From: Gracilaria domingensis
Lineage: Eukaryota; Rhodophyta; Florideophyceae; Gracilariales; Gracilariaceae
Assembly (NCBI GenBank): GCA_022539475.1
Contig: VCMS01000346.1
Coordinates: 59,276 to 95,849 of the forward strand
Length of the DNA stretch: 36,574 nucleotides
Reading direction: 5' to 3'
Position numbers and translations under genes: made by a program. The notes under the pieces were generated by a model, which did no database searches, had not been told where the DNA came from, and saw only the letters and a list, made by a program, of their open reading frames with translations. The number at the start of each line of letters is the position of its first letter. The first letter of the stretch is position 1. Positions 21,629 through 31,208 of the stretch are shown piece after piece.

Positions 21629-22617
21629 TGTTAGAGGTTATAGCTGGGATCGGAAAGTTGACATGAGGAAGGATGGGGGGATGCAAGGGAAGTTCGCCAG
21701 CTCTGGCTCAGATTTACTTGGAGGTGCTTGAGTCACACCTATATAGCACTTCTTCGCTACTCCATCATGGACTCCAACTCTGACCAACATGCAACTCACT
21801 AACCAGAGACACTCAATACTACCAATCATCTACAGACATAACATGGTAACAGTGCCAAACTGCTTACAACAGCAGTGCACAACAACGCACAACAGTGTAC
21901 AACAGTGCACAACAATTCGTACACTACTGCACAGCAGTGCACAACAATGCACAACAATGCACACCAATGTAGTAGCCATGCACGTCCCTGACAGTGTACC
22001 GACACATTTCTACAGCACACCACGAGCACCACACATCAACGCAGTCAACAATATGACAGCTCACCATAGTAACACGACCATGCATACACACAATGCAACA
22101 CCTCACCATCATGACCAGCCATGCTTACGGAACATCACATCACACTTCACGTGTTGCTGGCACGCTGTAATCTGTACACCACACCGTAATGTGTACGTGC
22201 CAGATACCCAAGTCCCACATCATCAACAAGTACCTGTAAACCACATGACGTCAGTCACTTAGCTGCAACATGTTCCATTCATCCATACACACACATTTGC
22301 ATGTAGCACAACTCAAACATGGTGTAAACTTCACAACACTGACAGTGCTGCCACCTGTACCTTGTGTGCACATACATAGCCTTCAACCCTGTACTTCATG
22401 ACCACTGTACAACCTGTCATCGTTGTACCTTGTGGTCATCCCAGCTGAACGATAGCGTTCCAGTGTAGCCATAAACGTTCAACCCATACTGAGTATACCA
22501 CACAGCAACGTAGTATACCAAACAGAACAACATCAATCTCGGTTTCACGTATCAAGGTACCATTCTAGACTCCACACATCTCAACTGCTTGATGTCAGTG
22601 ACAGCATGACTTCCAAC
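21629..22617 (-). repeat. CopN2 5' LTR
   Basis: About 989 bp, TGTTAGAGGTTATAGC to ACTTCCAAC; the final A expected from the 3' LTR is missing. TATA box 21740-21745. Nearly identical to the 3' LTR apart from scattered small differences, so the insertion is young. Confidence 0.86.
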
Positions 22618-22819
22618 CCTGTTAGCTACACACGTCCTGAAACAACAAGCGCCAAACATGTACAAACAATGCAATGACCATTGCAGTAGCCAATCAGAAG
22701 CCCGTTTCACGTTGAGTTTGCGCAGAGGCGCATATGCGCTTTCCAACGGCACCCTCCAAAACAGCCCATGCTCCCAGCACTTTTGGTTTTCAGTGACAGC
22801 ACAGGGTCAACATCCAACA
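22618..22819 (-). repeat. Cop1 LTR, right piece of C's 3' LTR (split)
   Basis: Sense 5' part of the LTR (starting TGTTGGATGTTGACCC at 22819 in sense). It continues the piece at 17528-18114; together about 789 bp, the normal LTR length. Several small deletions occur next to the CopN2 junction (TGTTAGCTACAC where other copies read TGTATTAGCTACAC). Confidence 0.87.
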
Positions 22820-22829
22820 CCCCCCCTCT
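22820..22829 (-). promoter_or_regulatory. Polypurine tract, copy C
   Basis: CCCCCCCTCT on plus (AGAGGGGGGG in sense) directly before the 3' LTR and 10 bases after the pol stop codon. Confidence 0.85.
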
Positions 22830-22839
22830 GTCACTGACT

Positions 22840-25800
22840 TCAAACTTCTATGTGGATCACACCACCGGCTTCGCGGAACCTCTCGTGCTTCACTCGCGCA
22901 AGCGGCTTATTCAGCATGTCGGCAACCATGGAATCCGTCGGGCAGTAGAACAGCACAATCGACTTGGCCTGCAGAGCTTCTCGAGTGAAGTGGAACCGAA
23001 TTTCAATATGCTTGGTTCGCCTGTTCACCACTCCATTTCGAGCAAGGTCAATGCTGCCCTGGTTGTCAACATACATGGGAGTTGGTTCAACCAGCAGCTT
23101 TACAGACCCGTCTGCTTCCATGCCAATCACACTGCCAATGCCGTTCCAAAGTCGCCTAAGCCAGATCGCCTCCTTGGTGCCAGAGCACAAGCTCACGTAC
23201 TCAGCCTCTGCACTCGACAGAGCAACTACCTCCTGTTGACGAGACGACCACGACACAGCACCACCGCACATCATGAACAAGTATCCACTAGTGGACTTGC
23301 GGTTGGCAACATCGCCAGCCCAGTCAGAGTCCACATAGCCGTGCAGTTGCAAATCGGTGCTGGAGCCATACGTCAACCCGAACGTGGTAGTGCCATTGAG
23401 GTAGCGAAGAACACGCTTGACCGCCTTCCAGTGAGTGTTTCCCGGCTTCTCAACATACTTGGCCAGCTTAGCCACAGCATATGAGATGTCTGGACGAGTT
23501 CCCACAGACAGATACATGAGGCAGCCAATCGCCTGACGATACGGTACATGCGTGAGCACTTCCTCCTCAACAGACAAGTCCACACCGCACTCCATAGGAG
23601 TGTCAACGGGTTTCGACAGCTGCATGCCAAATCGCTCCAGGACCTTGTTCGTGTACGCTGACTGAGTCAAGTACAGCTCTCGCTTGGTTCTGTCTCGATG
23701 GATTTCAAATCCAAGAACCATGCGAGCTTCTTTGAGGTCCTTCATGCGGAAACGACTTGACAGCTCTGCCTTCACACGTTCCACGGTTTTCATGCTCGGA
23801 CTCGCAATCAGCAAGTCGTCAACATACAGAGCAATGATAACCAAGAAACCCAGTATGATCCCGGTGTAGACACACTCGTCTGCGTCATTCGGCTTGAGGT
23901 GCATTTCACCAACAAGGAAGGCGTATATCTTGGCGTGCCACTGTCTTGGTGCTTGTCTAAGCCCATAGATCGCTTTCTTCAGTCGGCACACCAAGTCCTC
24001 CTTTCCCTGCTGTGTGAATCCCATTGGCTGCTCCATGTACACTGTCTCGTCAAGGTCACCGTTCAGAAAGGCAGTCTTCACATCCATCTGGTGCAAGTGG
24101 AAGTCTCGTACGGCAGTCACTGACAGGATCATTCTGATGGATGTGAACTTCACCACAGGTGCATAAGTCTCTGAGAAGTCCACACCCTCGATCTGCAGGA
24201 AGCCTCTTGCAACCACACGAGCCTTGTAACGCACTGTCGGTTCACCAGATGACGAAGCCTCATACTTCTGTACATACACCCACTTGGACGAAATCACGTT
24301 GCTGTCTGCTGGCCTTGGCACTAGATCCCATGTGTCATGCTCCATCAATGACTCGTACTCACTCTTCATCGCCTTCTTCCAAGCTTCGGAATCAGGACGT
24401 GACACTGCGTCACCGTACGACGAAGGAGTATCATCACTGGCTGTAAGGAAAGCACTGGCACCACGCCACCACGAGGATGGCGTCTTTCTCTGACGTGTGG
24501 ATCTACGAAGGGGCTGCGTCTCTGTCACTTCCGGCTCATCTTGTGGAACTGGTGTGGTGTCTTCATCCGTACTGGCATTCGTGGTACTCTCATGAGAAGC
24601 TGGTGCAGAAGGATCATCTTCAGAATGATCGGCGGATGTGTCGGAGGTTGGGGCTTCAGCAGATACCGACTTGTCGACCAAGTCGATATCCGCATAGTCC
24701 TCGTCTTCAGAGTGCTCGTCACTTTCAGTTGCAGAGCACTCGTCAAACCTCACATCTCGTGACACAATCACCTTCTTCTTCTGGCTGTCCCACAACTTGT
24801 ACCCGTGGGAGCCTGAAGTGTACCCAATGAAGATGGCCTCCACTGCACGCTCTTCCAGCTTCTTCAACTTGTGATCAACCACCTTGTACCAGCAACGGCT
24901 ACCAAACACACGCAGATTGCTCAGATCAGGCTTCTGTCCATGCCACAGCTCAAACGGAGTCACGTCACTCGGAAGCGCTTTGCAGGTCACTCTGTTGCGC
25001 ACATACACAGAAACATTCAGAGCCTCAGCCCAAAAGCTTTTTGGCACATTCTTGTGATGCAACATTGACCTGACCAAGTCCATGAGTGTGCGGTTGAACC
25101 TCTCGGCAAGCCCGTTCTGCTGTGGATTATAAGGCACAGTTCGCTGATGCTCAATACCGTACTGCTCAAGCTTTTCGGAGAACCGATTGGACAAGTACTC
25201 ACCACCATTGTCAGTGCGTAATGCACGCAACACACTCTTGCGAGCGGTGATGGTTAACACTTTCCTGCCCATCTGGTTCTCCACAAACCTGAGCCACTTG
25301 ATGAACATCCGGAACACCTCATCCTTCGTCTTGAGCATGTACAAGAAGCAGTAGCGGCTGTGGTCATCGATGAATGTGACAAAGTAGTGCGAGCCTCCCA
25401 AGGACTTCACGTTCACTGGACCCGATATATCAGAGTGTACCAGGTCCAGTACGTGTTCAGCTCGTTCCCCCCCTTGCTTGGGAGTCGGAGCACGGGTTGC
25501 TTTGCCCACTACACAAGAGCCACACACATCCAGCTTCTGAGCCACATCCACATTCAGACCTGACACAACACCGTTTCGAGCCATCTGCTTGATGCCTTCC
25601 ACATTCACATGAGCCATTCGAGCATGCCAAAGAGACAAGTCTGACACAAGCGCACTGTCCGTGTCCGTGAACTGATCTGCAGCAGTGCAAAGGTAGTACA
25701 GGTCTTTGACGCGGCGCCCAACGGCAACCACTTTTGACCCCTTGTACACACATACCTTTTCTTTGTCAAACACTACCGTGCAGCCCAGATCACAAATCTG

Positions 25801-26874
25801 TGACACAGACAACAAATGGTACCGTAAGTTGGGCACGTGTACCACCTGCTTTAGCTTGCACTTACGCTTGGACCCTTCAACTGTCAGATCGAGCTCCACA
25901 CTTCCGTGACCAACAGACTGCAACTTGGAATCATTGCCGATACTCACACCCGACGACACCTTTGTCTCGTACGTTTGGAACATTGAGTCATCATAAGTCA
26001 TGTGTGCAGTAGCTCCAGAGTCAACAATCCAGTCACTGTTAGTGGCCTTGTCGGCACCATTCGCAATGAGGCATACAAAGTCAGAATCGCTGCCGCCCGT
26101 ACCTTGCTCATCGTTGAGCGCGGTATGTACACTTGGGTGAGCAGCATCGATCTGATCCTTGTTAGCCCCATCACGTTGCTTTTTGAAACAGTTCTTCTGG
26201 ATATGACCCTTTATGCCACAATAGTAACACACAACCGACTTCAATGACTTCCTACGAAACTGGCGTCCCAAGAGTGCAGCATCACCACCGGACTCCTCCT
26301 TGGCACGATCACTCATACGTTGCTCTTCTTGCAATAGACGGCTCTTCACAAACTCCATGGTGAGTTGGCGATCTCCGATCGTGGTGTCAATTGCAACAAT
26401 GAGGTGCTCAAAACGATCCGGAAGTCCACATAGAGCAGCCATAGCAATGTCCTCTTCTTCAACGTTGACGTCCATACTCTTGAGGTCGGAGGCCAAGTGC
26501 CGAACACGATTGATGAATTGCAACATCTTCTCGTCCTCGCGCATTTTGACAGAGTAGAAGGCACGTCTGGCGTTGATTCGGTTAAGAAGAGTCTTACGTT
26601 GAAACACATTGCAAATGGCCTTCCATGCGTCAGCAGCAGTCTCGATGTCTCGAATGTGATCCAAGTGCTCGTCGGCAAGCGTGAGTCCAATGATAGCTCT
26701 AGCCCTTTCGTCGCGGATTTGCCACTTTACCAGTTCCTCTTCATCCGTGGGTGCAGAAGTGGTGAGATGGTTCTTGAGGTCTTTCAGTGCAAGTACATAC
26801 TGAATCTTCTGCTTCCAAGTATGGAAGTTATCCTCACCCAACTTCTCGATCTTGAGCCCACTAAACGAGTCCAT
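22840..26874 (-). CDS. gag-pol: Intact Ty1/copia Gag-Pol polyprotein, 1344 aa
   Basis: Single open frame for capsid protein and replication enzymes. Domains by residue: Gag 1-~200 (helical, UBN2-like); CCHC knuckle C216-C219-H224-C229; protease D285-S-G; integrase zinc site H417, H422, C451, C454; integrase core D482, D555, E591 with exactly 35 residues between the last two; acidic Ser/Thr-rich linker ~710-790; RT ~850-1090 with D931 (DVKTAFLNGDL) and YVDD 1017-1020; RNase H ~1175-1310 with D1182/D1184, E1223 and D1270. The frame is open upstream to an ATG at 27033, adding a Leu/Val/Cys-rich 53-residue stretch, but that extension is out of frame with gag in B1/B2, so the MDSFSGL start is chosen. 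Product is expected in cytoplasmic virus-like particles. No frameshift separates gag and pol, as in Drosophila copia. Confidence 0.95.
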   Translation of the reverse strand: MDSFSGLKIEKLGEDNFHTWKQKIQYVLALKDLKNHLTTSAPTDEEELVKWQIRDERARAIIGLTLADEHLDHIRDIETAADAWKAICNVFQRKTLLNRINARRAFYSVKMREDEKMLQFINRVRHLASDLKSMDVNVEEEDIAMAALCGLPDRFEHLIVAIDTTIGDRQLTMEFVKSRLLQEEQRMSDRAKEESGGDAALLGRQFRRKSLKSVVCYYCGIKGHIQKNCFKKQRDGANKDQIDAAHPSVHTALNDEQGTGGSDSDFVCLIANGADKATNSDWIVDSGATAHMTYDDSMFQTYETKVSSGVSIGNDSKLQSVGHGSVELDLTVEGSKRKCKLKQVVHVPNLRYHLLSVSQICDLGCTVVFDKEKVCVYKGSKVVAVGRRVKDLYYLCTAADQFTDTDSALVSDLSLWHARMAHVNVEGIKQMARNGVVSGLNVDVAQKLDVCGSCVVGKATRAPTPKQGGERAEHVLDLVHSDISGPVNVKSLGGSHYFVTFIDDHSRYCFLYMLKTKDEVFRMFIKWLRFVENQMGRKVLTITARKSVLRALRTDNGGEYLSNRFSEKLEQYGIEHQRTVPYNPQQNGLAERFNRTLMDLVRSMLHHKNVPKSFWAEALNVSVYVRNRVTCKALPSDVTPFELWHGQKPDLSNLRVFGSRCWYKVVDHKLKKLEERAVEAIFIGYTSGSHGYKLWDSQKKKVIVSRDVRFDECSATESDEHSEDEDYADIDLVDKSVSAEAPTSDTSADHSEDDPSAPASHESTTNASTDEDTTPVPQDEPEVTETQPLRRSTRQRKTPSSWWRGASAFLTASDDTPSSYGDAVSRPDSEAWKKAMKSEYESLMEHDTWDLVPRPADSNVISSKWVYVQKYEASSSGEPTVRYKARVVARGFLQIEGVDFSETYAPVVKFTSIRMILSVTAVRDFHLHQMDVKTAFLNGDLDETVYMEQPMGFTQQGKEDLVCRLKKAIYGLRQAPRQWHAKIYAFLVGEMHLKPNDADECVYTGIILGFLVIIALYVDDLLIASPSMKTVERVKAELSSRFRMKDLKEARMVLGFEIHRDRTKRELYLTQSAYTNKVLERFGMQLSKPVDTPMECGVDLSVEEEVLTHVPYRQAIGCLMYLSVGTRPDISYAVAKLAKYVEKPGNTHWKAVKRVLRYLNGTTTFGLTYGSSTDLQLHGYVDSDWAGDVANRKSTSGYLFMMCGGAVSWSSRQQEVVALSSAEAEYVSLCSGTKEAIWLRRLWNGIGSVIGMEADGSVKLLVEPTPMYVDNQGSIDLARNGVVNRRTKHIEIRFHFTREALQAKSIVLFYCPTDSMVADMLNKPLARVKHERFREAGGVIHIEV

Positions 26875-28102
26875 GATGTAAGAGAGGAACTGCAGCGAAC
26901 CAGATAATGCGGTGGCAGACAGGCGGCAATAGCAAACGACAGCGGTAAACAACAACAGCAAACAACAACAAACAACAACAAACAACAATAACAACAAACA
27001 ACAACAACAATAAAGATGAATAGTCGGGTGCAAAAGGAACTAAGATTCCTGGTACCCTAGGGAGTCGGACCCCTGACCCCCGGAGACTCTCCGGGTAAGA
27101 AACGACTTCTGCAGTCTACCTCCTCCTGCGTTCTAGGAGAAGGTGCGTCGCTCTCTACGAGACTTCCAGAGGATGGTTAATGACCGAAGATATGCCTTCA
27201 CCAAGTAAAACCCTCTCTGGTCTCTTGCAAGAACTTGCGCGACCCTGAAACTGCAGGTACTATGACAAACCGAGGTACGCTTCTAGCAAGCAAACAATGA
27301 AGTTCACAAGCGGCCTGATCCTAAAAAGGAGGTCAGCCTACGACACGTCGCCTCCCCGCACCACCGAAGCAGTACGGATCAAAAGCTCGTTTCAGTTTGC
27401 CTTCGCCACAGATCAAGAACCCAACACAAAGTCAGGTCAGCAACAATAAAGGTGGACCACCTCCTGTCCAGTGCAGTACGTCACGGCACCCCGTCCACAA
27501 ATGCCCCCGCGAAGAATACCAGGTCTTTCGACCGACACCGTTATCTGCCCCTAAGGACCGGTGGGAAACTCGCAAGACGGAACAAATGCTTTGGTTCAAG
27601 CCGCCAGACTAACGTCCCCGATTGCTCGGATCAACCGCTCGTCGCACCGAAACTCAAGTGATCACCACACCTGCCGAGCACACACGCAGTGCACGGACTT
27701 CAACAGAAACGAATGCTGAGCACAACACACAAGTGCACAGACTTCAACAACACAAGGTCCTCAACCTCTCGGATCAGAACCCACAAAGACGACGTGGGGA
27801 TCCCAACAATAATAACAGAGGGAGACCAAACGAAGCGGATAGCGATCGACAACACGGGCAACAACGAGCGCCCAAACACAATCACGATAGAAAGTCAACG
27901 TCGAACCACCACCAACAAAACGCCCTCAGGGAGGAACGAACGACCGAAAGAAGAAAGTCAACACCGACCAACGATACGGTCAACACACCCGACGCAACGG
28001 AGAAGGGAACGAAAGGGAAAACAGCGAAGCGGATGAACGGCGGTGAGGGAGAGCGGCGAGAATCAGCGGCGAGAGGGAACGATAACGGCAGAGGTCAGCG
28101 GG
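26875..28102 (-). other. 5' leader of copy C
   Basis: About 1.23 kb of non-coding leader. TTG-rich tract in sense next to gag (about 26946-27012 on plus), hairpin domain 27035-27171 (stems 27035-27039/27046-27050, 27059-27062/27071-27074, 27079-27085/27089-27095, 27123-27127/27135-27139, 27153-27156/27168-27171), then an A/C-rich spacer on plus. Nothing coding is recognised. Confidence 0.78.
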
Positions 28103-28117
28103 GCTGGGCCCATAACC
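28103..28117 (-). promoter_or_regulatory. Primer-binding site, copy C
   Basis: GCTGGGCCCATAACC on plus, directly beside the 5' LTR end; matches the initiator tRNA-Met anticodon arm, not the tRNA 3' end. Confidence 0.85.
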
Positions 28118-28898
28118 TGATAGAGGTTGAAGCTGAAAGGGAAGGTTGAAGAAAGGATAGGGGAATGAAGGGAAGTTCGCCAGCTCTGGCTCGGAATTTA
28201 CTTGGAGGCGCTCGAGTCACCGCTTATATAGAACTACTTTGCGACACCATCGCACAACTCCAACTCCAAGCAATACCTAAACCACTAGCTAGAGACACTC
28301 AATACTACCAATCATCTTCTAACATAACATGGTAACACTGCCACACTATCATGACAGCTTACAACAACAAAGCCAACAACCACAACAGTGCACAACCGTG
28401 CACATCAAGTTACGTGCCTACACATAACCATGACCATGCACAGATTCACATAGTGCCAACACACTGTAATCCGTACCGCCACCATAACAGTTACGTACAA
28501 GCTCACCAACTAACACGTCACCACAAACTCACTCCAAGTCCTACGTCACCAACAATACCACAGTGTAAACCTCTTGACAGCGCATCTACTCTTCACCATA
28601 GTGCCAAAGTCACATGAAGCTGTCCTACATGTCCACGTACATACGTGTGTACCCTGTGCATCATGTACAGTATGCCCAGTGTATTAGCTACACACGTGTA
28701 CCCGGAAACAACCCATTAGCGCCACAACACTTGTACAACCACAATGCATATGACCATTTGCAGTAGCCAATCAGAAGCCCGTTTCACGTTGAGTTTGCGC
28801 AGAGGCGCATATGCGCTTTTCCAACGGCACCCTCCAAAACAGCCCATGCTCCCCAGCACTTTTGGTTTTCAGTGACAGCACAGGGTCAACATCCAACA
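28118..28898 (-). repeat. Cop1 LTR (5' LTR of copy C)
   Basis: 781 bp. TATA box 28225-28230, palindrome 28805-28816, inverted CCAAT about 28766-28776. It shares subtype markers with E's 3' LTR (GGAGGCGCTCGAGTCACCGC) rather than with C's own 3' LTR (GGAGGTGCTCGAGTCACCAC). Confidence 0.92.
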
Positions 28899-30404
28899 TC
28901 TCCAGACGTCAGTCCGAGATCACGTTCCAGCTCAGACGAATGCGTAACACCAGTGTTCACGTGGTTGTCCAGTCACACGAGCCGATCCCAGTTGTGAGTG
29001 GTACACGTCGACAGAACATGTGAGTGCGAACTGCAACACTGGTCATTGCAATGAGAAGCTCGACACTTCTCCATGGTACGGTTGATGCGCTCGCAATCGT
29101 AGTTCCGGAGTGTATGGCAGAGAAGATGTATCGTCGAAGAGTCTCCGATTGTCTGCAGAGCTTGTACTCCTTGCATCATCAGAGTGACTTCTTCACACAG
29201 CTTCCAAGCTGCTGAGCTTCTGGCACTCCATCATACACATCATGGATTCACTGCGTGTTCATGCCACATGACATACGCGAGTGATCATCCACAATGCTGA
29301 TGCGTACTGATCGGTCAGGAAGACAGGTGAGTGACCTATATGTCGAGTACAGTGTCACCAACTCGGATTCACGGATACTCCAGGAAAGAACTTGTGTGCT
29401 TCCAGACGACAGGTGACAACTCCTCATCTGTGACTGTGCACAACTGCATGCTTGTGCACCATGAAGTCTCTCGTGATGTGCGCCAGTCGGCGTGCCATAG
29501 TGAGTCAACTCGTAATGATGCCAACGCACTGCAGTCAGCTCACCAGCGAGTAATGCGTGCTCACGCGAATGCATGACCGTTGGCAAGTATACAGCCAGAC
29601 GTATCGCGCTCGCCGACCAAGCCATTCATGAATCAGCGACTCACGTGCACGGAACCGAGCTCATAGACTGTCGGCAAGCTCACAGAACAGTTGACTCCAT
29701 GTCAGCACGAGTGCGTCAATCAACTTGATTCACATTTCAAAGCAGATACATCTCCACATCGTGCAGACACAGTACTCTGTCCGCCAACCGATGTGTCGCT
29801 TCACATCGTCAATGAGCTTGAACAAGCAGCTGCAAGTGGAAGTATGAGAAGTGTCACTGTCTGCATAGTGTCCATCCGTTGGCAGTGCAGACTGGCTTCA
29901 ATGACATGCTGCATCTCACTTGGACTACCAGCGACTTGCTGACGCTAGATCCTCACTGTTGCTCAAAGCCACTGTCGAGTATGCTGACAGATGTTGCAGG
30001 AGTCCGGTACAAGCAACGTCTGGATGTCCATCTCGACACAAAGTCACAGTGATACCGCTGCACTGGCTGCTGCAAGTGCATGTGTCCAGACATATCGATC
30101 ATACCATCTGATGTGTGATAGAAGGTACCATGAGACTGTTGAACCTTCCCTTTCTTCGGTGGACTGCACAGTAGTCATGACGTGCATACATCGATGAGTG
30201 GTGCACAAGTCACGCAATCAGGACTCCTTGTACGTAATGGCAGCCGTGACTCAGTGAGCTCTGTGGATCAAGAGCACACATGGAGCTTGTGATCAGATGG
30301 CATCTGCATGATCAATGCGAACAGAGCTGAATGGACGATTCGACATGGCATTATGTCTACGAATGTGGTCGAAGCATCTGACCGTGTTCGAGCAGCGTGC
30401 ATGC
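28899..30404 (-). pseudogene. Cop5: strongly decayed copia protease/integrase relic
   Basis: Looks unique, but minus-strand frames keep copia integrase landmarks in order: WHHYELTHYGTPTGAHHERL from 29523, recalling the zinc-domain LWHxRxxH motif; Cys residues after it; ISIVDDHSR (VDDHSR 29292-29275); then CERINRTMEKCRA (ERINRT 29092-29075), recalling the AERxNRT block that holds the catalytic Glu. The first two share a frame; the third is shifted. A possible protease ILDSG lies near 29983-29969, at about the right distance, but is weak. The DNGGE block is not intact. No LTR or RT seen; 29990-30404 holds nothing recognisable. Confidence 0.6.
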
Positions 30405-31188
30405 TGATAGAGGTTGAAGCTGAAAGGGAAGGTTGAAGAAAGGATGGGGAATGAAGGGAAGTTCGCCAGCTCTGGCTCGGAATTTACTTGGAGGCGCTCG
30501 AGTCACCGCTTATATAGAACTACTTTGCGCAACCATCGCACAACTCCAACTCCAAGCAATACCTAAACCACTAGCTAGAGACACTCAATACTACCAATCA
30601 TCTTCTAACATAACATGGTAACACTGCCACACTATCATGACAGCTTACAACAACAAAGCACAACAACGCACAACAGTGCACAACCGTGCACATCAAGTTA
30701 CGTGCCTACACATAACCATGACCATGCACAGATTCACATAGTGCCAACACACTGTAATCCGTACACGCCACCATAACAGTTACGTACAAGCTCACCAACT
30801 AACACGTCACCACAAACTCACTCCAAGTCCTACGTCACCAACAATACCACAGTGTAAACCTCTTGACAGCGCATCTACTCTTCACCATAGTGCCAAAGTC
30901 ACATGAAGCTGTCCTACATGTCCACGTACATACGTGTGTACCCTGTGCATCATGTACAGTATGCCCAGTGTACTAGCTACACACGTGTACCCCGGAAACA
31001 ACCCATTAGCGCCACAACACTTGTACAACCACAATGCATATGACCATTTGCAGTAGCCAATCAGAAGCCCGTTTCACGTTGAGTTTGCGCAGAGGCGCAT
31101 ATGCGCTTTTCCAACGGCACCCTCCAAAACAGCCCATGCTCCCCAGCACTTTTGGTTTTCAGTGACAGCACAGGGTCAACATCCAACA
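30405..31188 (-). repeat. Cop1 LTR (3' LTR of copy E)
   Basis: 784 bp, TGATAGAGGTTGAAGC to ATCCAACA on plus. TATA box 30511-30516. Closest relative in the window is C's 5' LTR on the other side of the Cop5 relic. Confidence 0.93.
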
Positions 31189-31198
31189 CCCCCCCTCT
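31189..31198 (-). promoter_or_regulatory. Polypurine tract, copy E
   Basis: CCCCCCCTCT on plus, identical to copy C, between the pol stop codon and the 3' LTR. Confidence 0.85.
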
Positions 31199-31208
31199 GT
31201 CACTGACT

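Larger units (their letters stand above)
18115..22617 (-). mobile_element. CopN2, non-autonomous LARD-like LTR retrotransposon
   Basis: About 4.5 kb with two ~990-bp LTRs, polypurine tract, 2.5-kb internal region without gag or pol, hairpin array, Cop1-like leader and a primer-binding site identical to that of Cop1. No reading frame shows a known domain. The shared leader and LTR segments suggest mobilisation by Cop1-type proteins. It is inserted in C's 3' LTR in the same orientation; the target duplication is unclear because the sequence beside both ends is irregular. Confidence 0.88.
17528..28898 (-). mobile_element. Cop1 copy C, full-length element containing nested CopN2
   Basis: Minus-strand element: 3' LTR in two pieces (17528-18114 and 22618-22819) split by CopN2, polypurine tract, intact gag-pol, leader, primer-binding site and 5' LTR (28118-28898). 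Without the insert it is about 6.87 kb. The flanking five bases differ (AGAGT left, TCTCC right on plus), so no target duplication is seen, and the two LTRs resemble different subtypes. The copy may be a recombinant of two insertions. Confidence 0.9.

Noticed and set aside
22768..23484. 238-codon plus-strand frame, also 31101-31853
   Set aside because: Antisense shadow of the pol 3' end; runs from LTR into RNase H antisense.
26940..27012. CAA-rich tract as a host microsatellite
   Set aside because: Present at the same place in the Cop1 and Cop1b leaders; part of the element.
28103..28117. Possible initiator tRNA-Met gene at the CCCATAACC motif
   Set aside because: Only the anticodon arm matches; no acceptor, D or T arms around it. 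It is the primer-binding site.
29691..29942. Small host gene in the 28.9-30.4 kb spacer
   Set aside because: Short frames without domains; better explained as part of the decayed copia relic on minus.
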